Positions 37,356-46,953 of a stretch of 64,000 nt of DNA are shown here, piece after piece. Within the stretch, counting starts at the first letter, position 1, and each line of letters begins with the position of its first letter. Made by a program: the position numbers and the translations under genes. Origin of the DNA: Paracoccus amoyensis (GTDB taxonomy: Bacteria > Pseudomonadota > Alphaproteobacteria > Rhodobacterales > Rhodobacteraceae); NCBI RefSeq assembly GCF_014490725.1, contig NZ_JACOQL010000003.1, forward strand, positions 186,001 through 250,000, given 5' to 3'. The notes below the pieces were generated by a model. The model saw nothing but the letters and a program-made list of their open reading frames with translations, made no database searches and was not told the origin of the DNA.

Positions 37356-38405
37356 ATGATCCCGGTATTTGACGGTCATAACGATTTTATCCAGCGCGTT
37401 GTAGCGGCGGGCCAGAACGGCACCAAGGTTTGGCTGGAAGGTGACGGAACCGGGCATATCGACCTGCCCCGCGCAAAGCAGGGCGGATTTGTTGGCGGCT
37501 TTTTTGCCATCTGGGTGCCCTCACCTGCCGGGCCCAATGACGACGACGCCATCAAAATGATGCAGAACCCGCCTTTCAATATGCCGCTGCCCGCTGAGAT
37601 TCCACATGATCAGGCGCTTCCCCATGCGTTCGAACAGGCATCCGCGCTGCTGTCGTTGGAACGGACGGGAACGCTGAATATCGTGAAAAGCGCCGCAGAT
37701 ATTCGCGACAGCATTGCCGCCGACCAGATCGCCGCAATCATGCATATGGAAGGGATCGAGGCGATCCGCGATATGGATGCGCTGCATCTGTGGTATGCTG
37801 CGGGGCTGCGATCGCTTGGCCCGGTCTGGTCGCGCCCAACCCGTTATGGCGAAGGAGTGCCCTTTGCGTTTCCAAGCAGTCCCGATACCGGCGGGCCGCT
37901 GACCGATCTGGGCAAGGCACTGGTCCGCGAATGCAACCAATTGGGCGTAATGATCGACTTGTCGCATCTGAATGAAGCTGGCTTCAGCGATGTCGCAAAA
38001 CTGTCCGATGCGCCACTGGTCGCCAGCCATAGCTGCGCGCATGCGATCAGCGCCAGCAGCCGGAACCTGACGGACCGGCAGTTGCAGGTGATCGCAGAAA
38101 GCCGTGGACTGGTCGGGCTGAACTTTGCCTCAAGCTTCCTGCGCGAGGATGGCAAACGTCTGCCGCTGGAAGAGTTCGACACAATGATGCGGCATCTGGA
38201 TCACCTGCTGGGCTTCCTGGGTGAAGATGGCGTGGCGCTTGGATCAGATTTCGATGGCGCATTGATGCCGCGCGACCTGTCCGAGGTTTCGGCCCTGCCC
38301 GTCCTGCTGGAGGCAATGGCTGAACATGGCTATGGCGATACATTGGTCAGAAAGATCGCCAGTGAAAACTGGATCAATCTTCTGGAACGGACTTGGGGAC
38401 GCTGA
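37356..38405 (+). CDS. Dipeptidase (M19 family), cytoplasmic form
   Basis: A 349-residue zinc dipeptidase with FDGHNDFIQ (HxD metal pair), HMEGIEAI (bridging Glu), DLSHLNEAGF, ASHSCAHAIS and GSDFDGAL. Unlike the M19 gene at 22524 it has no signal or anchor, so it acts in the cytoplasm. AGGAGC precedes the ATG. A large palindromic terminator follows. Confidence 0.92.
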   Translation: MIPVFDGHNDFIQRVVAAGQNGTKVWLEGDGTGHIDLPRAKQGGFVGGFFAIWVPSPAGPNDDDAIKMMQNPPFNMPLPAEIPHDQALPHAFEQASALLSLERTGTLNIVKSAADIRDSIAADQIAAIMHMEGIEAIRDMDALHLWYAAGLRSLGPVWSRPTRYGEGVPFAFPSSPDTGGPLTDLGKALVRECNQLGVMIDLSHLNEAGFSDVAKLSDAPLVASHSCAHAISASSRNLTDRQLQVIAESRGLVGLNFASSFLREDGKRLPLEEFDTMMRHLDHLLGFLGEDGVALGSDFDGALMPRDLSEVSALPVLLEAMAEHGYGDTLVRKIASENWINLLERTWGR

Positions 38406-38411
38406 CATGAC

Positions 38412-38445
38412 AAAGGCCGGTGCATGCACCGGCCTTTATTTTCTG
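38412..38445. terminator. Bidirectional terminator
   Basis: A 26-base perfect palindrome (38412-38437, AAAGGCCGGTGC on the left arm) then TATTTT. It separates the convergent dipeptidase and RodZ-like genes. Confidence 0.88.
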
Positions 38446-38458
38446 TGTCACTGCCAGC

Positions 38459-39745
38459 CTATTCCGTGACGGACGAACCCGACATCGGCGCCTGTGCCAT
38501 CGCAACCATTTGCGCCAGTTCGGGATCTGCATTCAGATCGGCCAGCGTATAGGTCGAGGTCAGATTTTCCTGCGACAATTCGACATTCTTGATGACCTGC
38601 GGGCCGGGGGCGGCAGGGCCATAGGTGCGACCGTTCACAGCGAAATACACCGCGCCAGAGTTACCGGTGCGCAGCAACGGTGCCTGCTCCAGGCTTGGCA
38701 GGGTGAAACGCTCACCCGCATCCATGATCTTTTCCAGCAGCACCGTTCCATCGCTAGAGGTGACGCGAACCCAGGCTGGCCGTGCGGCAAGAAGCTCTAA
38801 CGGTGGGGCATCGGCTGCCACGGTCATTGCCATTTGCGTGGATTGCAGCGGCATTTGCGGACCGTAATCCATCGGGCCAGAACCATTGACGTTGCTCAGA
38901 GCAGTCTGGATCGCGGCCTGAACCGCATCCGGCAGGCCAAGATTTTCAGCAACGGCAGTATCCTGCGATGATGACGTCGCTGCGGTCAGCCCCGGATCAA
39001 TCGCGGCGATCGGCCCATCACGAGACGTCAGAACCGGCGCCTCCAAAATTTGCGGGCGATACAGCCGATCCAGGGATTCGGGTTGCGGCAAATTCTGCGC
39101 AAGCTCTGTCGTGTCGCTCATGTCCAAAGCGGGACCGGTCATACCTGCGTTTTCAGTCGGGTCCAGCGCCGTCACGATGTCAGGCGAATCTTCGCCTGGG
39201 CTTAACGTGACCCGCTGCACTTCCTGCAGCACGGTCCAACCACCATAGCCAAGCCCACCGACCAGCAGGATCAAAACCAGAACCGCACCAATCGCGCGTG
39301 GTTCGATACCGGACCAGAAACTTTCCTGCTGCGGCAGAAACAATGCGCGAGGATTGGCCAAAGCCTCGGCCGGGTCGGACGGGCGACGCGCCGGTTTCGG
39401 GCCGGAAGCTGTCGGCGCCATTCCATGCGTCGGCTGAAAGCCGGATTCGGCGCAGAAACGGCGGAACACCCAGTCGGAATCCATCCCCAGATAACGGGCA
39501 TAGGAACGAACATATCCCGCGATAAAGCTGGGCGTATCAAAGGCTGTAATATCGCAATTTTCAATCGCGGCGACGTAAGATGCGCGAATCCGCAATTCGC
39601 GCTGGACGTCCAGCAGCGATTTACCCATCGTCGCACGCTCTCCACGCATGATGTCACCAAGACGCGTGTCGTCGTCGAGGAAATGTTCTACTTCCTCCAC
39701 CTGCATAATCCCCTCTGCCGGGTAATCAGCCCGCAGCCTGCTCAT
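38459..39745 (-). CDS. RodZ-like protein (HTH domain, membrane segment, DUF4115)
   Basis: A 428-residue single-pass protein. Residues about 30-95 form a Cro/RodZ-type helix-turn-helix (LLDVQRELRIRASYVAAIE and SFIAGYVRSYARYLGM), followed by a linker, a membrane helix near 150-172 (AIGAVLVLILLVGGLGYGGW) and a long periplasmic part whose end (RPAWVRVTSSDGTVLLEKIM and GERFTLP) is the DUF4115 fold. RodZ links MreB to the cell-wall machinery. It is adjacent to, and convergent-free from, hemA on the same strand. Confidence 0.88.
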   Translation of the reverse strand: MSRLRADYPAEGIMQVEEVEHFLDDDTRLGDIMRGERATMGKSLLDVQRELRIRASYVAAIENCDITAFDTPSFIAGYVRSYARYLGMDSDWVFRRFCAESGFQPTHGMAPTASGPKPARRPSDPAEALANPRALFLPQQESFWSGIEPRAIGAVLVLILLVGGLGYGGWTVLQEVQRVTLSPGEDSPDIVTALDPTENAGMTGPALDMSDTTELAQNLPQPESLDRLYRPQILEAPVLTSRDGPIAAIDPGLTAATSSSQDTAVAENLGLPDAVQAAIQTALSNVNGSGPMDYGPQMPLQSTQMAMTVAADAPPLELLAARPAWVRVTSSDGTVLLEKIMDAGERFTLPSLEQAPLLRTGNSGAVYFAVNGRTYGPAAPGPQVIKNVELSQENLTSTYTLADLNADPELAQMVAMAQAPMSGSSVTE

Positions 39746-39855
39746 TTCCAGTTTGCCTCATCGCCCGTATCAAGCCCCACCCGAATCGGAAGGTAGCCTT
39801 ATTCATTTAACTATATGTTATCACGGAGGCGAGAGCAGTTCATCCGTCGTTTTTG

Positions 39856-41085
39856 TCAGGCGCTCAATTCTGAGCGATTCAGTGCACAGTGCGACCACAA
39901 TGCATCCATAGCCCGCACCAGATGGTCGATCTGCCTGGGGTCATGGACGGGTGACGGGGTAAAGCGCAGACGTTCGGTGCCACGCGGAACCGTGGGGAAG
40001 TTGATCGGCTGAACATAGATGCCGTAATCCCGCAGCAGCATGTCGGACAGCATTTTGCAGTGAACCGGATGGCCAACATGGACCGGCACGATATGGCTGC
40101 CATGGTCGATGATCGGCATGCCCAGCGATTTCAGGCGCATTTTAAGGATACGGGCATTCAGCTGCTGTGTATCGCGCAACAGCTGTCCTTCTTCCGATTT
40201 CAGGAAGCGGATCGCGGCTGCGGCCCCGGCAGCAACGACCGGAGGCAGAGAGGTGGTGAAGATAAAGCCCGGCGCATAAGAGCGGACGGCATCACACATC
40301 CTGGCGCTGCCCGCGATATAGCCGCCGAACACGCCAAAGGCCTTGCCCAAGGTGCCGTTGAAAATATCGATCCGCGCCATCAACCCATCACGCTCGGCGA
40401 CGCCGCCACCCCGCGGGCCATACATGCCGACGGCATGCACCTCGTCCAGATAGGTCAGTGCATTGAATTCATCGGCCAGATCGCAAATTGCCTCGATCGG
40501 GCCGAAATCGCCGTCCATCGAATAAATCGATTCGAAGGCGATCAGCTTTGGCGCCGTCGGATCATCGGCTTCCAGAAGCTGGCGCAGGTGGGCAACGTCA
40601 TTGTGGCGGAAGATGCGCTTTGCGCCGTCAAACCGCTTGATCCCCTCGATCATCGAGGCGTGATTCAGCGCGTCGGAATAAATGATCAGACCGGGAAACA
40701 GCTTGCGCAGCGTCGAAAGGGTCGCGTCATTGGCGATATAGGCACTTGAAAAGACCAGTGCAGCCTCTTTGCCATGCAGATCGGCAAGCTCGGCTTCCAG
40801 ACGCTTGTGATAAACGGTGGTCCCGGAGATGTTTCGCGTGCCGCCCGAGCCGGCCCCGACATTGTCCAGCGCCTCGTGCATGGCTTCCAGAACAGCCGGA
40901 TGCTGGCCCATGCCAAGATAATCATTGCCACACCAGACAGTGATGTCCTGCTGCTCGCCATCCGGGCGCGTCCAGACGGCATGAGGATACCGGCCCTTTG
41001 TCCGCTCGATATCGATAAAGGTGCGATAGCGACCCTCTTCGTGCAAACGATTAATAGCCTGATCCAATGCGGCATCATAATTCAT
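39856..41085 (-). CDS. hemA: 5-aminolevulinate synthase
   Basis: A 409-residue PLP enzyme that makes 5-aminolevulinate from glycine and succinyl-CoA, the C4 route to tetrapyrroles used by alphaproteobacteria. It begins [20 protein letters not shown]; glycine/succinyl-CoA-site elements include [11 protein letters not shown], the conserved [10 protein letters not shown], and the PLP lysine in [12 protein letters not shown]. The start at 41085 has AAGGGA upstream; the longer frame to 41139 is rejected. The gene is divergent from an M20 peptidase across a 167-base region with paired short repeats. Confidence 0.97.
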   Translation of the reverse strand: MNYDAALDQAINRLHEEGRYRTFIDIERTKGRYPHAVWTRPDGEQQDITVWCGNDYLGMGQHPAVLEAMHEALDNVGAGSGGTRNISGTTVYHKRLEAELADLHGKEAALVFSSAYIANDATLSTLRKLFPGLIIYSDALNHASMIEGIKRFDGAKRIFRHNDVAHLRQLLEADDPTAPKLIAFESIYSMDGDFGPIEAICDLADEFNALTYLDEVHAVGMYGPRGGGVAERDGLMARIDIFNGTLGKAFGVFGGYIAGSARMCDAVRSYAPGFIFTTSLPPVVAAGAAAAIRFLKSEEGQLLRDTQQLNARILKMRLKSLGMPIIDHGSHIVPVHVGHPVHCKMLSDMLLRDYGIYVQPINFPTVPRGTERLRFTPSPVHDPRQIDHLVRAMDALWSHCALNRSELSA

Positions 41086-41161
41086 TGCGGGCGTTCCCTT
41101 GCATAGGTGGCTAGGTGCGATCATTGTCCGATCACGCACGGCAGGTTGTTGTTACATGTTA

Positions 41162-41188
41162 TGTCACGAAATTGACAGGGCGAAATTG
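41162..41188. promoter_or_regulatory. Candidate operator in the hemA / M20 intergenic region
   Basis: TGTCA-N6-TGACA (41162-41177) is an inverted repeat and overlaps a direct repeat CGAAATTG (41167 and 41181, 14 bases apart). The site lies between divergent genes. It does not match the TGT-N12-ACA PpsR spacing or an FNR box as written, so the factor is unknown. Confidence 0.35.
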
Positions 41189-41252
41189 TCGCAGCATGCC
41201 AAAAGCACCCTTGTAAATTCTTATAAAACCACTCGGAAAATACGGAGGCAAC

Positions 41253-42638
41253 ATGGCGAATGACGAAAAGCTTGGCCAGATACTGACGCAACTGGACAAC
41301 GGGCTGGATCAGGCGCTGAAACGGCTTGTCGCCTTTCTTGCGATCCCGTCCATTTCGACCGATCCGGCGCATAAAAAAGATGTCCGTGACGCGGCCGAAT
41401 GGATGGGAACGGAGCTGGAATCGCTGGGCTTCAACGTAAAAATCCATGACACGCCCGGTCATCCGATGGTGGTGGCGAAATCGCAACCGGGTGATGCGCG
41501 CTCAGTGTTGTTCTATGGGCATTATGACGTGCAGCCCGTCGACCCGCTGAACCTCTGGGACAAGCCTCCGTTCGAGCCGGAAATTCAGGACACCCCCAAC
41601 GGTCCCGTGATCCGTGGACGCGGCGCCGCAGATGACAAGGGCCAGTTGATGACCTTCGTCGAGGCGTTCAGGGCATGGAAGGCTGTGCATGGCGAGCTAC
41701 CGTCCGATTTGATCCTGCTGTTCGAGGGCGAAGAGGAATCCGGCTCTCCTTCACTGCGCCCGTTCCTGAAAGAACATGCCAACGATCTGCGTGCGTCGCT
41801 TGCGATGATCTGCGACACGGGCATGTATTCCGACGGTCGGCCCGCCATTACCACACAGTTACGCGGTCTGGTGGGCGAGGAGGTCATCGTGCGTGGTGCC
41901 GACCGCGACCTGCATTCGGGCAGCTTTGGCGGTCTGGCAGCCAACCCGATCATGATTCTGGCGCAGGCATTGGCGGCGCTGAAGGACGAAAACGGTCGCG
42001 TCACCCTGCCCGGCTTTTACGATGGCGTCGAGGATCTGTCTGATACGTTGCGCAAGGATTGGGAAGCACTGGACTTTGACGCCAGCGAATTCCTTGGCCG
42101 TGTCGGATTGAAAACACCCATCGGCGAAAAGGGCCGGACGCCGCTGGAAATGGTCTGGAGCCAGCCGACGGCCGAAATCAACGGGATTGCGGGCGGTTAC
42201 GCGGGCGACGGCTTCAAGACGGTGCTCCCTGCCGAGGCCCGGGCCAAGGTCAGCTTCCGCCTGACCAGCAAGCAAGATCCCGCGAAGATCCGAGAGGCGT
42301 TTCGGGCGCATGTCCAAAGCTTCGTGCCCGATGATTGCCGGGTCGAGTTCCATGCACATGGCGGCAGTCCGGCCAGCGTGATGGATACGTCCGATGCCGC
42401 CTTTGGCGCTGCAAAGCAAGCGCTGAGCGAAGAATGGGGCCGCGACGCAGCCTATATCGGCGCGGGTGGATCGATCCCGATTGCTGGCGATTTCAAGGAA
42501 ATTCTGCAAATGGATTCGATGCTGATCGGCTTTGGCCGCGACGACGACCGCATCCATTCCCCGAATGAAAAATACAACGTCGAAAGCTTTGCCAAAGGTG
42601 CCCGGTCATGGGCGCGCATTCTGGCAACATTGCGCTGA
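41253..42638 (+). CDS. M20-family metallopeptidase (dipeptidase type)
   Basis: A 461-residue M20 peptidase with the metal site in LFYGHYDVQPVDP, GRGAADDKGQ, the catalytic Glu pair in LFEGEEESGSPS, and a lid domain in the middle. This layout fits carnosinase-like or PepV/DapE-type dipeptidases; the substrate is not decided. ACGGAGG precedes the ATG, and TATAAA near 41222 may be its -10. Confidence 0.9.
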   Translation: MANDEKLGQILTQLDNGLDQALKRLVAFLAIPSISTDPAHKKDVRDAAEWMGTELESLGFNVKIHDTPGHPMVVAKSQPGDARSVLFYGHYDVQPVDPLNLWDKPPFEPEIQDTPNGPVIRGRGAADDKGQLMTFVEAFRAWKAVHGELPSDLILLFEGEEESGSPSLRPFLKEHANDLRASLAMICDTGMYSDGRPAITTQLRGLVGEEVIVRGADRDLHSGSFGGLAANPIMILAQALAALKDENGRVTLPGFYDGVEDLSDTLRKDWEALDFDASEFLGRVGLKTPIGEKGRTPLEMVWSQPTAEINGIAGGYAGDGFKTVLPAEARAKVSFRLTSKQDPAKIREAFRAHVQSFVPDDCRVEFHAHGGSPASVMDTSDAAFGAAKQALSEEWGRDAAYIGAGGSIPIAGDFKEILQMDSMLIGFGRDDDRIHSPNEKYNVESFAKGARSWARILATLR

Positions 42639-42645
42639 AATAAAA

Positions 42646-42668
42646 AAGGCGGGGTCGAACCCCGCCTT
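42646..42668. terminator. Terminator between M20 peptidase and lytic transglycosylase
   Basis: A perfect 9-bp stem AAGGCGGGG/CCCCGCCTT (42646-42654 with 42660-42668) with flanking A run. Likely serves both convergent genes. Confidence 0.85.
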
Positions 42669-42691
42669 CCTCCCTCCCAGGACGTGTCGCC

Positions 42692-43300
42692 TTAGCCTTC
42701 TTTTGGCTGGCAATAGCTTTGGCTGCTGGTCCACTCGGCGATGTCGGCACGCTTCGAGGCGTTACGCATCGGCGCCCAATCGCGGGCGACGCCGCGCCAG
42801 CCATTTTCGGTCCGGGCGACCGCGTTATCACGGCCAACCTGACGCGACATGATCTTCACCGCGCAGGACATGTTGTCGCCGCCATTCTTGATGTTGCCAT
42901 TGCAGTCATAGTGGCGCCATGTCGCGGGCGCGATCTGCATCAGGCCCAACCAACGACCACCGCCGCCACTGGCTTGCGGGTTGTAGGTGCTTTCATGCTT
43001 GGCGACGGCCGACAGCAGACCAGCCCAGAATGCACGGCGACCGGTCTGGGTCAGTTCGGCATAGTTCGGGCAGAAGGCATTGATGTCCGATGGGACTTGC
43101 GACATGATCGTGACGCCCTCACGGTCCAGCGCGGAAAGCGTTGCTTGTGTCCATGCGTCGGAACCGCTTTTCCCACCCCATCTCATCGGGGGGTTTTGGG
43201 CCAGCGCCATCTGTTGCGCCTGGGCCTCGGCCTTTTGGGTGGATTGCGTGGTCGAAGTCGACTCGCAGGCAGCCAGCATCGCCAGCGCGGCCAAGGGCAT
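42692..43300 (-). CDS. Lytic transglycosylase (SLT domain) lipoprotein, N-terminus uncertain
   Basis: A 202-residue murein hydrolase with a transglycosylase SLT domain: SAVAKHESTYNPQAS holds the catalytic Glu, followed by RWLGLMQIAPATWRHYD. A lipobox LAAC lies only 12 residues after the start, and the n-region has no basic residue. In the neighbouring frame an ATG at 43322 supplies MRRRA; removal of one base would join them into a normal lipoprotein signal. Either the true start is here, or a one-base shift damaged the signal. The two C-terminal cysteines (NMSCAV and SYCQP) may pair. Confidence 0.8.
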   Translation of the reverse strand: MPLAALAMLAACESTSTTQSTQKAEAQAQQMALAQNPPMRWGGKSGSDAWTQATLSALDREGVTIMSQVPSDINAFCPNYAELTQTGRRAFWAGLLSAVAKHESTYNPQASGGGGRWLGLMQIAPATWRHYDCNGNIKNGGDNMSCAVKIMSRQVGRDNAVARTENGWRGVARDWAPMRNASKRADIAEWTSSQSYCQPKEG

Positions 43301-43634
43301 CAGCGCAGTGCGCTCGTCGCCTCATCTTGTTGTTGCTATCTGGGAAATGGCTGTAGCCAGCCTGAAAAATCTTGCAAGGTTCAGAATTTTCGTGGGCAAG
43401 ATCGCGCCGAAGTGCCGTTAGGTCAGGAACGAAAAACCGCCGATGTTGCGGTTAGCATGGCTTTTTCGGCGGGTTATCCACAAAATTTTGTGTGGGCCTG
43501 TGGGTCGCTTAACAACTTATTAACCTATGGCGAATCCTGGGACAGAGGGTCCAAGACTCTGTTCCGGCCCGTGACATCACCCACGCCCTGTCCTAAAAGA
43601 CCGCAAACCGTTTTTCCGCATGCCGAGGACGCCC
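43301..43634 (+). other. Intergenic region before gatB, with a DnaA box
   Basis: About 330 bases without a supported gene. It holds the leftward signal-peptide region of the lytic transglycosylase, TTATCCACA at 43474-43482 (exact DnaA box), the palindrome ACAAAATTTTGT (43480-43491), and the gatB leader. Confidence 0.6.
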
Positions 43635-45149
43635 ATGCTTGACCATCTTTCCTTTACTGCTCCGCAGCCCAAAACCATTGCCGGCGCCAAGGGGGACTGG
43701 GAACTGGTGATCGGGCTAGAGGTTCACGCGCAGGTTTCCTCGAATGCCAAGCTGTTCTCGGGCGCGTCGACGACGTTCGGGGCCGAACCAAACAGCAATG
43801 TGGCCTTCGTGGACGCGGCCATGCCGGGGATGCTGCCGGTCATCAATGAATTCTGCGTCGCTCAGGCGGTGAAAACCGGGCTGGGCATCAAGGCTGCGAT
43901 CAATCTGCGTAGCGCCTTTGACCGCAAGAATTACTTCTATCCCGACCTGCCGCAGGGCTATCAGATTTCGCAGCTTTACCATCCCATCGTGGGCGAAGGC
44001 GAAGTGCTGGTTGATATGGGTCCGGGTATCGCCCGCCTTGTGCGGATCGAACGCATCCATCTGGAACAGGACGCCGGCAAGTCGATCCACGACATGGACC
44101 CCAATATGTCCTTCGTCGATTTCAATCGCACCGGCGTGGCGCTGATGGAGATCGTCAGTCGCCCCGATATTCGCGGCCCCGAGGAAGCAGCCGCCTATGT
44201 CTCCAAACTGCGTCAGATCATGCGCTATCTGGGCACCTGTGACGGCAATATGCAAAACGGCAATCTGCGCGCGGATGTGAACGTCAGCGTCTGCAAACCC
44301 GGTGATTATGAGAAATTCCAGGAAACCGGCGATTTCGGCCATCTGGGCACGCGCTGCGAGATCAAGAACATGAACTCGCTGCGGTTCATCCAGGCCGCGA
44401 TCGACTACGAGGCGCGCCGTCAGATCGGCATTATCGAAGACGGCGGCAAGATCGTGCAGGAGACCCGTCTTTATGATCCGGACAAGGGCGAAACCCGGTC
44501 GATGCGGTCGAAAGAGGAAGCGCATGACTATCGCTATTTCCCTGATCCCGACCTGCTGCCGCTGGAAATCGAACAGGCGTGGGTGGACGCCATCGCCGCC
44601 GATATGCCGGAACTGCCGGATGCCAAGAAAACCCGTTTCGTCAACGATCTGGGCCTGTCGGAATATGACGCAGGCGTGCTGACCGCCGAGGTCGAGAATG
44701 CCGACTATTTCGAAGCTGTCGCCAATGGTCGCGATGGCAAGATGGCCGCCAACTGGGTCATCAACGAATTGTTCGGCCGCCTGAACAAGGAAGGCCTCAG
44801 CGTTGAAACATCCCCGATTTCCGCCGCGCAACTTGGCGGAATCATTGATCTGATCGGCAAGGGCGACATTTCGGGCAAGATCGCCAAGGATCTGTTCGAG
44901 ATTGTCTGGACCGAAGGCGGCGACCCGGCGGCCATCGTCGAATCGCGCGGCATGAAACAGGTGACCGACCTTGGCGCGATTGAAGCAGCCGTGGACAAGA
45001 TCATCGCGGAAAATCCGGCACAGGTCGAAAAGGCCAAGCAAAACCCGAAACTGGCCGGTTGGTTTGTGGGTCAGGTGCTGAAATCAACCGGCGGAAAGGC
45101 CAACCCGGCCGCCGTCAATGAGTTGGTCGCGAAGAAACTGGCCGAGTAA
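43635..45149 (+). CDS. gatB: Aspartyl/glutamyl-tRNA amidotransferase subunit B
   Basis: A 504-residue GatB, the kinase/tRNA-binding subunit of GatCAB that forms Gln-tRNA-Gln and Asn-tRNA-Asn by transamidation. It begins [11 protein letters not shown]; family elements include [42 protein letters not shown] and a C-terminal YqeY-like helical tail. ATG 43635 follows GAGGAC and is preferred to 43620. gatA and gatC are not in the window. Confidence 0.97.
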   Translation: MLDHLSFTAPQPKTIAGAKGDWELVIGLEVHAQVSSNAKLFSGASTTFGAEPNSNVAFVDAAMPGMLPVINEFCVAQAVKTGLGIKAAINLRSAFDRKNYFYPDLPQGYQISQLYHPIVGEGEVLVDMGPGIARLVRIERIHLEQDAGKSIHDMDPNMSFVDFNRTGVALMEIVSRPDIRGPEEAAAYVSKLRQIMRYLGTCDGNMQNGNLRADVNVSVCKPGDYEKFQETGDFGHLGTRCEIKNMNSLRFIQAAIDYEARRQIGIIEDGGKIVQETRLYDPDKGETRSMRSKEEAHDYRYFPDPDLLPLEIEQAWVDAIAADMPELPDAKKTRFVNDLGLSEYDAGVLTAEVENADYFEAVANGRDGKMAANWVINELFGRLNKEGLSVETSPISAAQLGGIIDLIGKGDISGKIAKDLFEIVWTEGGDPAAIVESRGMKQVTDLGAIEAAVDKIIAENPAQVEKAKQNPKLAGWFVGQVLKSTGGKANPAAVNELVAKKLAE

Positions 45150-45156
45150 AATGCAA

Positions 45157-45184
45157 ATGGCGCGACCATGTCGGGTCGCGCCAT
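45157..45184 (+). terminator. Hairpin after gatB
   Basis: A perfect 11-bp stem ATGGCGCGACC/GGTCGCGCCAT with a six-base loop. The following T tract is weak, so it may be a terminator or an mRNA-end hairpin. Confidence 0.65.
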
Positions 45185-45206
45185 TCTTGCCCCTCGCGAC
45201 TATCGG

Positions 45207-45699
45207 TCACAGCCCAACGCGGGCGGTGATTTGGGCCTGCAGGACGTGAGAGCCATCCAAAACTGTCCCAGTAAGGATGTGTCGGGTTGTAGGTGTCGTG
45301 GATAGGCGGCGCATTCGGCAAGGTGCCACCGCCCCCTCCGCCATCGTTGGATCAGCGAAAATCTGGTCAGTTGGCCATTGCCCTTAACAGCGAATTTCTG
45401 GTCGCCGATATCACGGCCCATGTCGTTCAGGGTGTCGGCCAGGGTGTCGGCAAGAGCGGCCAGGTCCGCCCAGGTGTTTTGACCTTGTCCAACGCCTCTT
45501 GAAAGACCTTCTGGACCTCATCGATCTTTTTCTGCTTCCTACAGTCAATCCTGCTGGCGCCGCTGACACCACCATCACCACCGCAGCGTCCACCGCCGAC
45601 AAAGGATCCAGACGGCCATCCAATCCTATTGGCATCCATGGTGCTTGCAGCCCCGCGCTGCCCGGTCGCGACAATAACATTATGAATATCTTCGCTCAT
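45207..45699 (-). pseudogene. Degraded protein-coding gene, family unknown
   Basis: The frame starts at 45699 (MSEDIHNVIVATG) and reads through KKIDEVQKVFQEALDKVKT, then must shift by one base near 45470 to continue TWADLAALADTLADTLNDMGRD and KFAVKGNGQL. Another shift near 45348 gives NDGGGGGGTLPNAPPIHDTYN, and a third is needed for the natural-looking end LDGSHVLQAQITARVGL (stop 45207-45209). Each piece looks like protein, none alone does. I do not recognise the parent family. The neighbouring long genes are intact, so decay is more likely than poor sequence. Confidence 0.5.
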
Positions 45700-45870
45700 G
45701 ACAGGTTCGCCCTTTGAACATGTTGAGGCCTGAAATGCAGTTAACGGTCGTGGATTGGCTTTGGCAGGGTCAACCTAACGCGGACACAAACTTGGGAAAC
45801 TTGGCAAAAATCCGCTTAACCCCATAACAACAATATACAAATTAATTTCGGCATTGTCTCTTGAGCTGGG
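45700..45870. other. AT-richer intergenic stretch
   Basis: The stretch between the degraded gene and 45871 is AT-richer than its surroundings and holds no gene. It presumably carries promoters for both sides. Confidence 0.5.
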
Positions 45871-46410
45871 ATGCGCCCAAACATACACAGCCAAATTCCA
45901 GATGCGGAATACCCACCTGCACAGCCGTTGCAAACGATTGGACTCTCAGCATTGCCTTATGGTTTCCTGATCGCCCTGATCATCACCTACCCGCTTCTTT
46001 TCGCGACGAGCGAGGTCGCCCTGCCAAACCCGTTTTTTGGTTTGCATCAGGGTATCTTCCTGTTGGGCGGATTGACCATGGGCCTGATTGGCGGGCCTTT
46101 TTCGGCGCGTCCCACATTGCGTAAACAGTGGATTTACAGCGGACTGTTGTTTTTGCCCTATGCCATATTGCTGATGGTGGCGGCCTTCCTGCTGGAAGTG
46201 ATTATCCGGGTGCTTGCCACTGCCATTACGACGCCGCTGACATTGGCGGCACTTGCGCTGTCCCCGACGCAGCAATCGCCCGCAACCCTGATCGAAGATG
46301 GCCTGCTGGTCACGACGCCAGAGTGGCTGCTGGCGATCCTTTGTCTGCCGGCAGCCTGGATCGGCCTGCGGATCGGGCTTTTCATGGTCAAGCCCAGAAA
46401 CCCGCACTGA
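45871..46410 (+). CDS. Membrane protein of unknown function
   Basis: A 179-residue protein with about four hydrophobic segments (residues near 25-45, 60-78, 90-115 and 150-170) and a polar start. No family motif is recognised. The loop between segments three and four (TPTQQSP-like) is polar. It lies upstream of the DUF4177 gene on the same strand by 71 bases. Confidence 0.65.
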   Translation: MRPNIHSQIPDAEYPPAQPLQTIGLSALPYGFLIALIITYPLLFATSEVALPNPFFGLHQGIFLLGGLTMGLIGGPFSARPTLRKQWIYSGLLFLPYAILLMVAAFLLEVIIRVLATAITTPLTLAALALSPTQQSPATLIEDGLLVTTPEWLLAILCLPAAWIGLRIGLFMVKPRNPH

Positions 46411-46481
46411 CGGCTGCCAGCTACTTTTCTTGGAACGCGCTTTCGACTAATTCGTTAGTGAACCAGAGATGGAGAGCGCCG

Positions 46482-46940
46482 ATGACCGCATACGAATACA
46501 ACGTGATCCCGGCCCCTAATCGTGGCGAGAAAGACAAGGACGCAAAAACGCCCTCTGACCGCTACGCGGTCGCCTTTACCGCCGAACTGAACCGCATGGC
46601 GCAAGATGGCTGGGAATATATCCGTGCCGATGTCTTGCCCAGTGAAGAGCGGACGGGCCTGACCGGTCGAAGCACGGTGTATCACAATCTGCTGGTCTTT
46701 CGCCGATTGATCGCATCATCGGGCAAAAGCGGCAAAACGGTGCAGCATGCGACCCCGCAGCCAGAATATCCCGTTGCCGCCTCGCCCGTTCGTCAACCAG
46801 AACCCGTGCCGGACGCCCCGGCCGCAGCCGCGCCGCAATCCGCAGACAGAACCGTTGCCGCAGAACAAAAACCTGCCGTTTCTGTCCCACAGGGAAACGC
46901 AACGCCCCCGGCCCCCCGCAGCGCACCGGCTGATAACTGA
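46482..46940 (+). CDS. DUF4177 domain protein with Pro/Ala-rich tail
   Basis: A 152-residue protein. Residues 1-75 form the small DUF4177 fold (MTAYEYNVIPAPNRG and LNRMAQDGWEYIRADVLP). The rest is a low-complexity, Pro/Ala/Gln-rich tail that is probably disordered. GGAGAG precedes ATG 46482. DUF4177 is found alone in many bacteria; the long tail is unusual and its role unknown. Confidence 0.8.
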   Translation: MTAYEYNVIPAPNRGEKDKDAKTPSDRYAVAFTAELNRMAQDGWEYIRADVLPSEERTGLTGRSTVYHNLLVFRRLIASSGKSGKTVQHATPQPEYPVAASPVRQPEPVPDAPAAAAPQSADRTVAAEQKPAVSVPQGNATPPAPRSAPADN

Positions 46941-46953
46941 TCTGATGTTCCGG

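Noticed and set aside
43716..45041. 441-residue leftward ORF opposite gatB
   Set aside because: Shadow of a highly conserved gene; no independent evidence.
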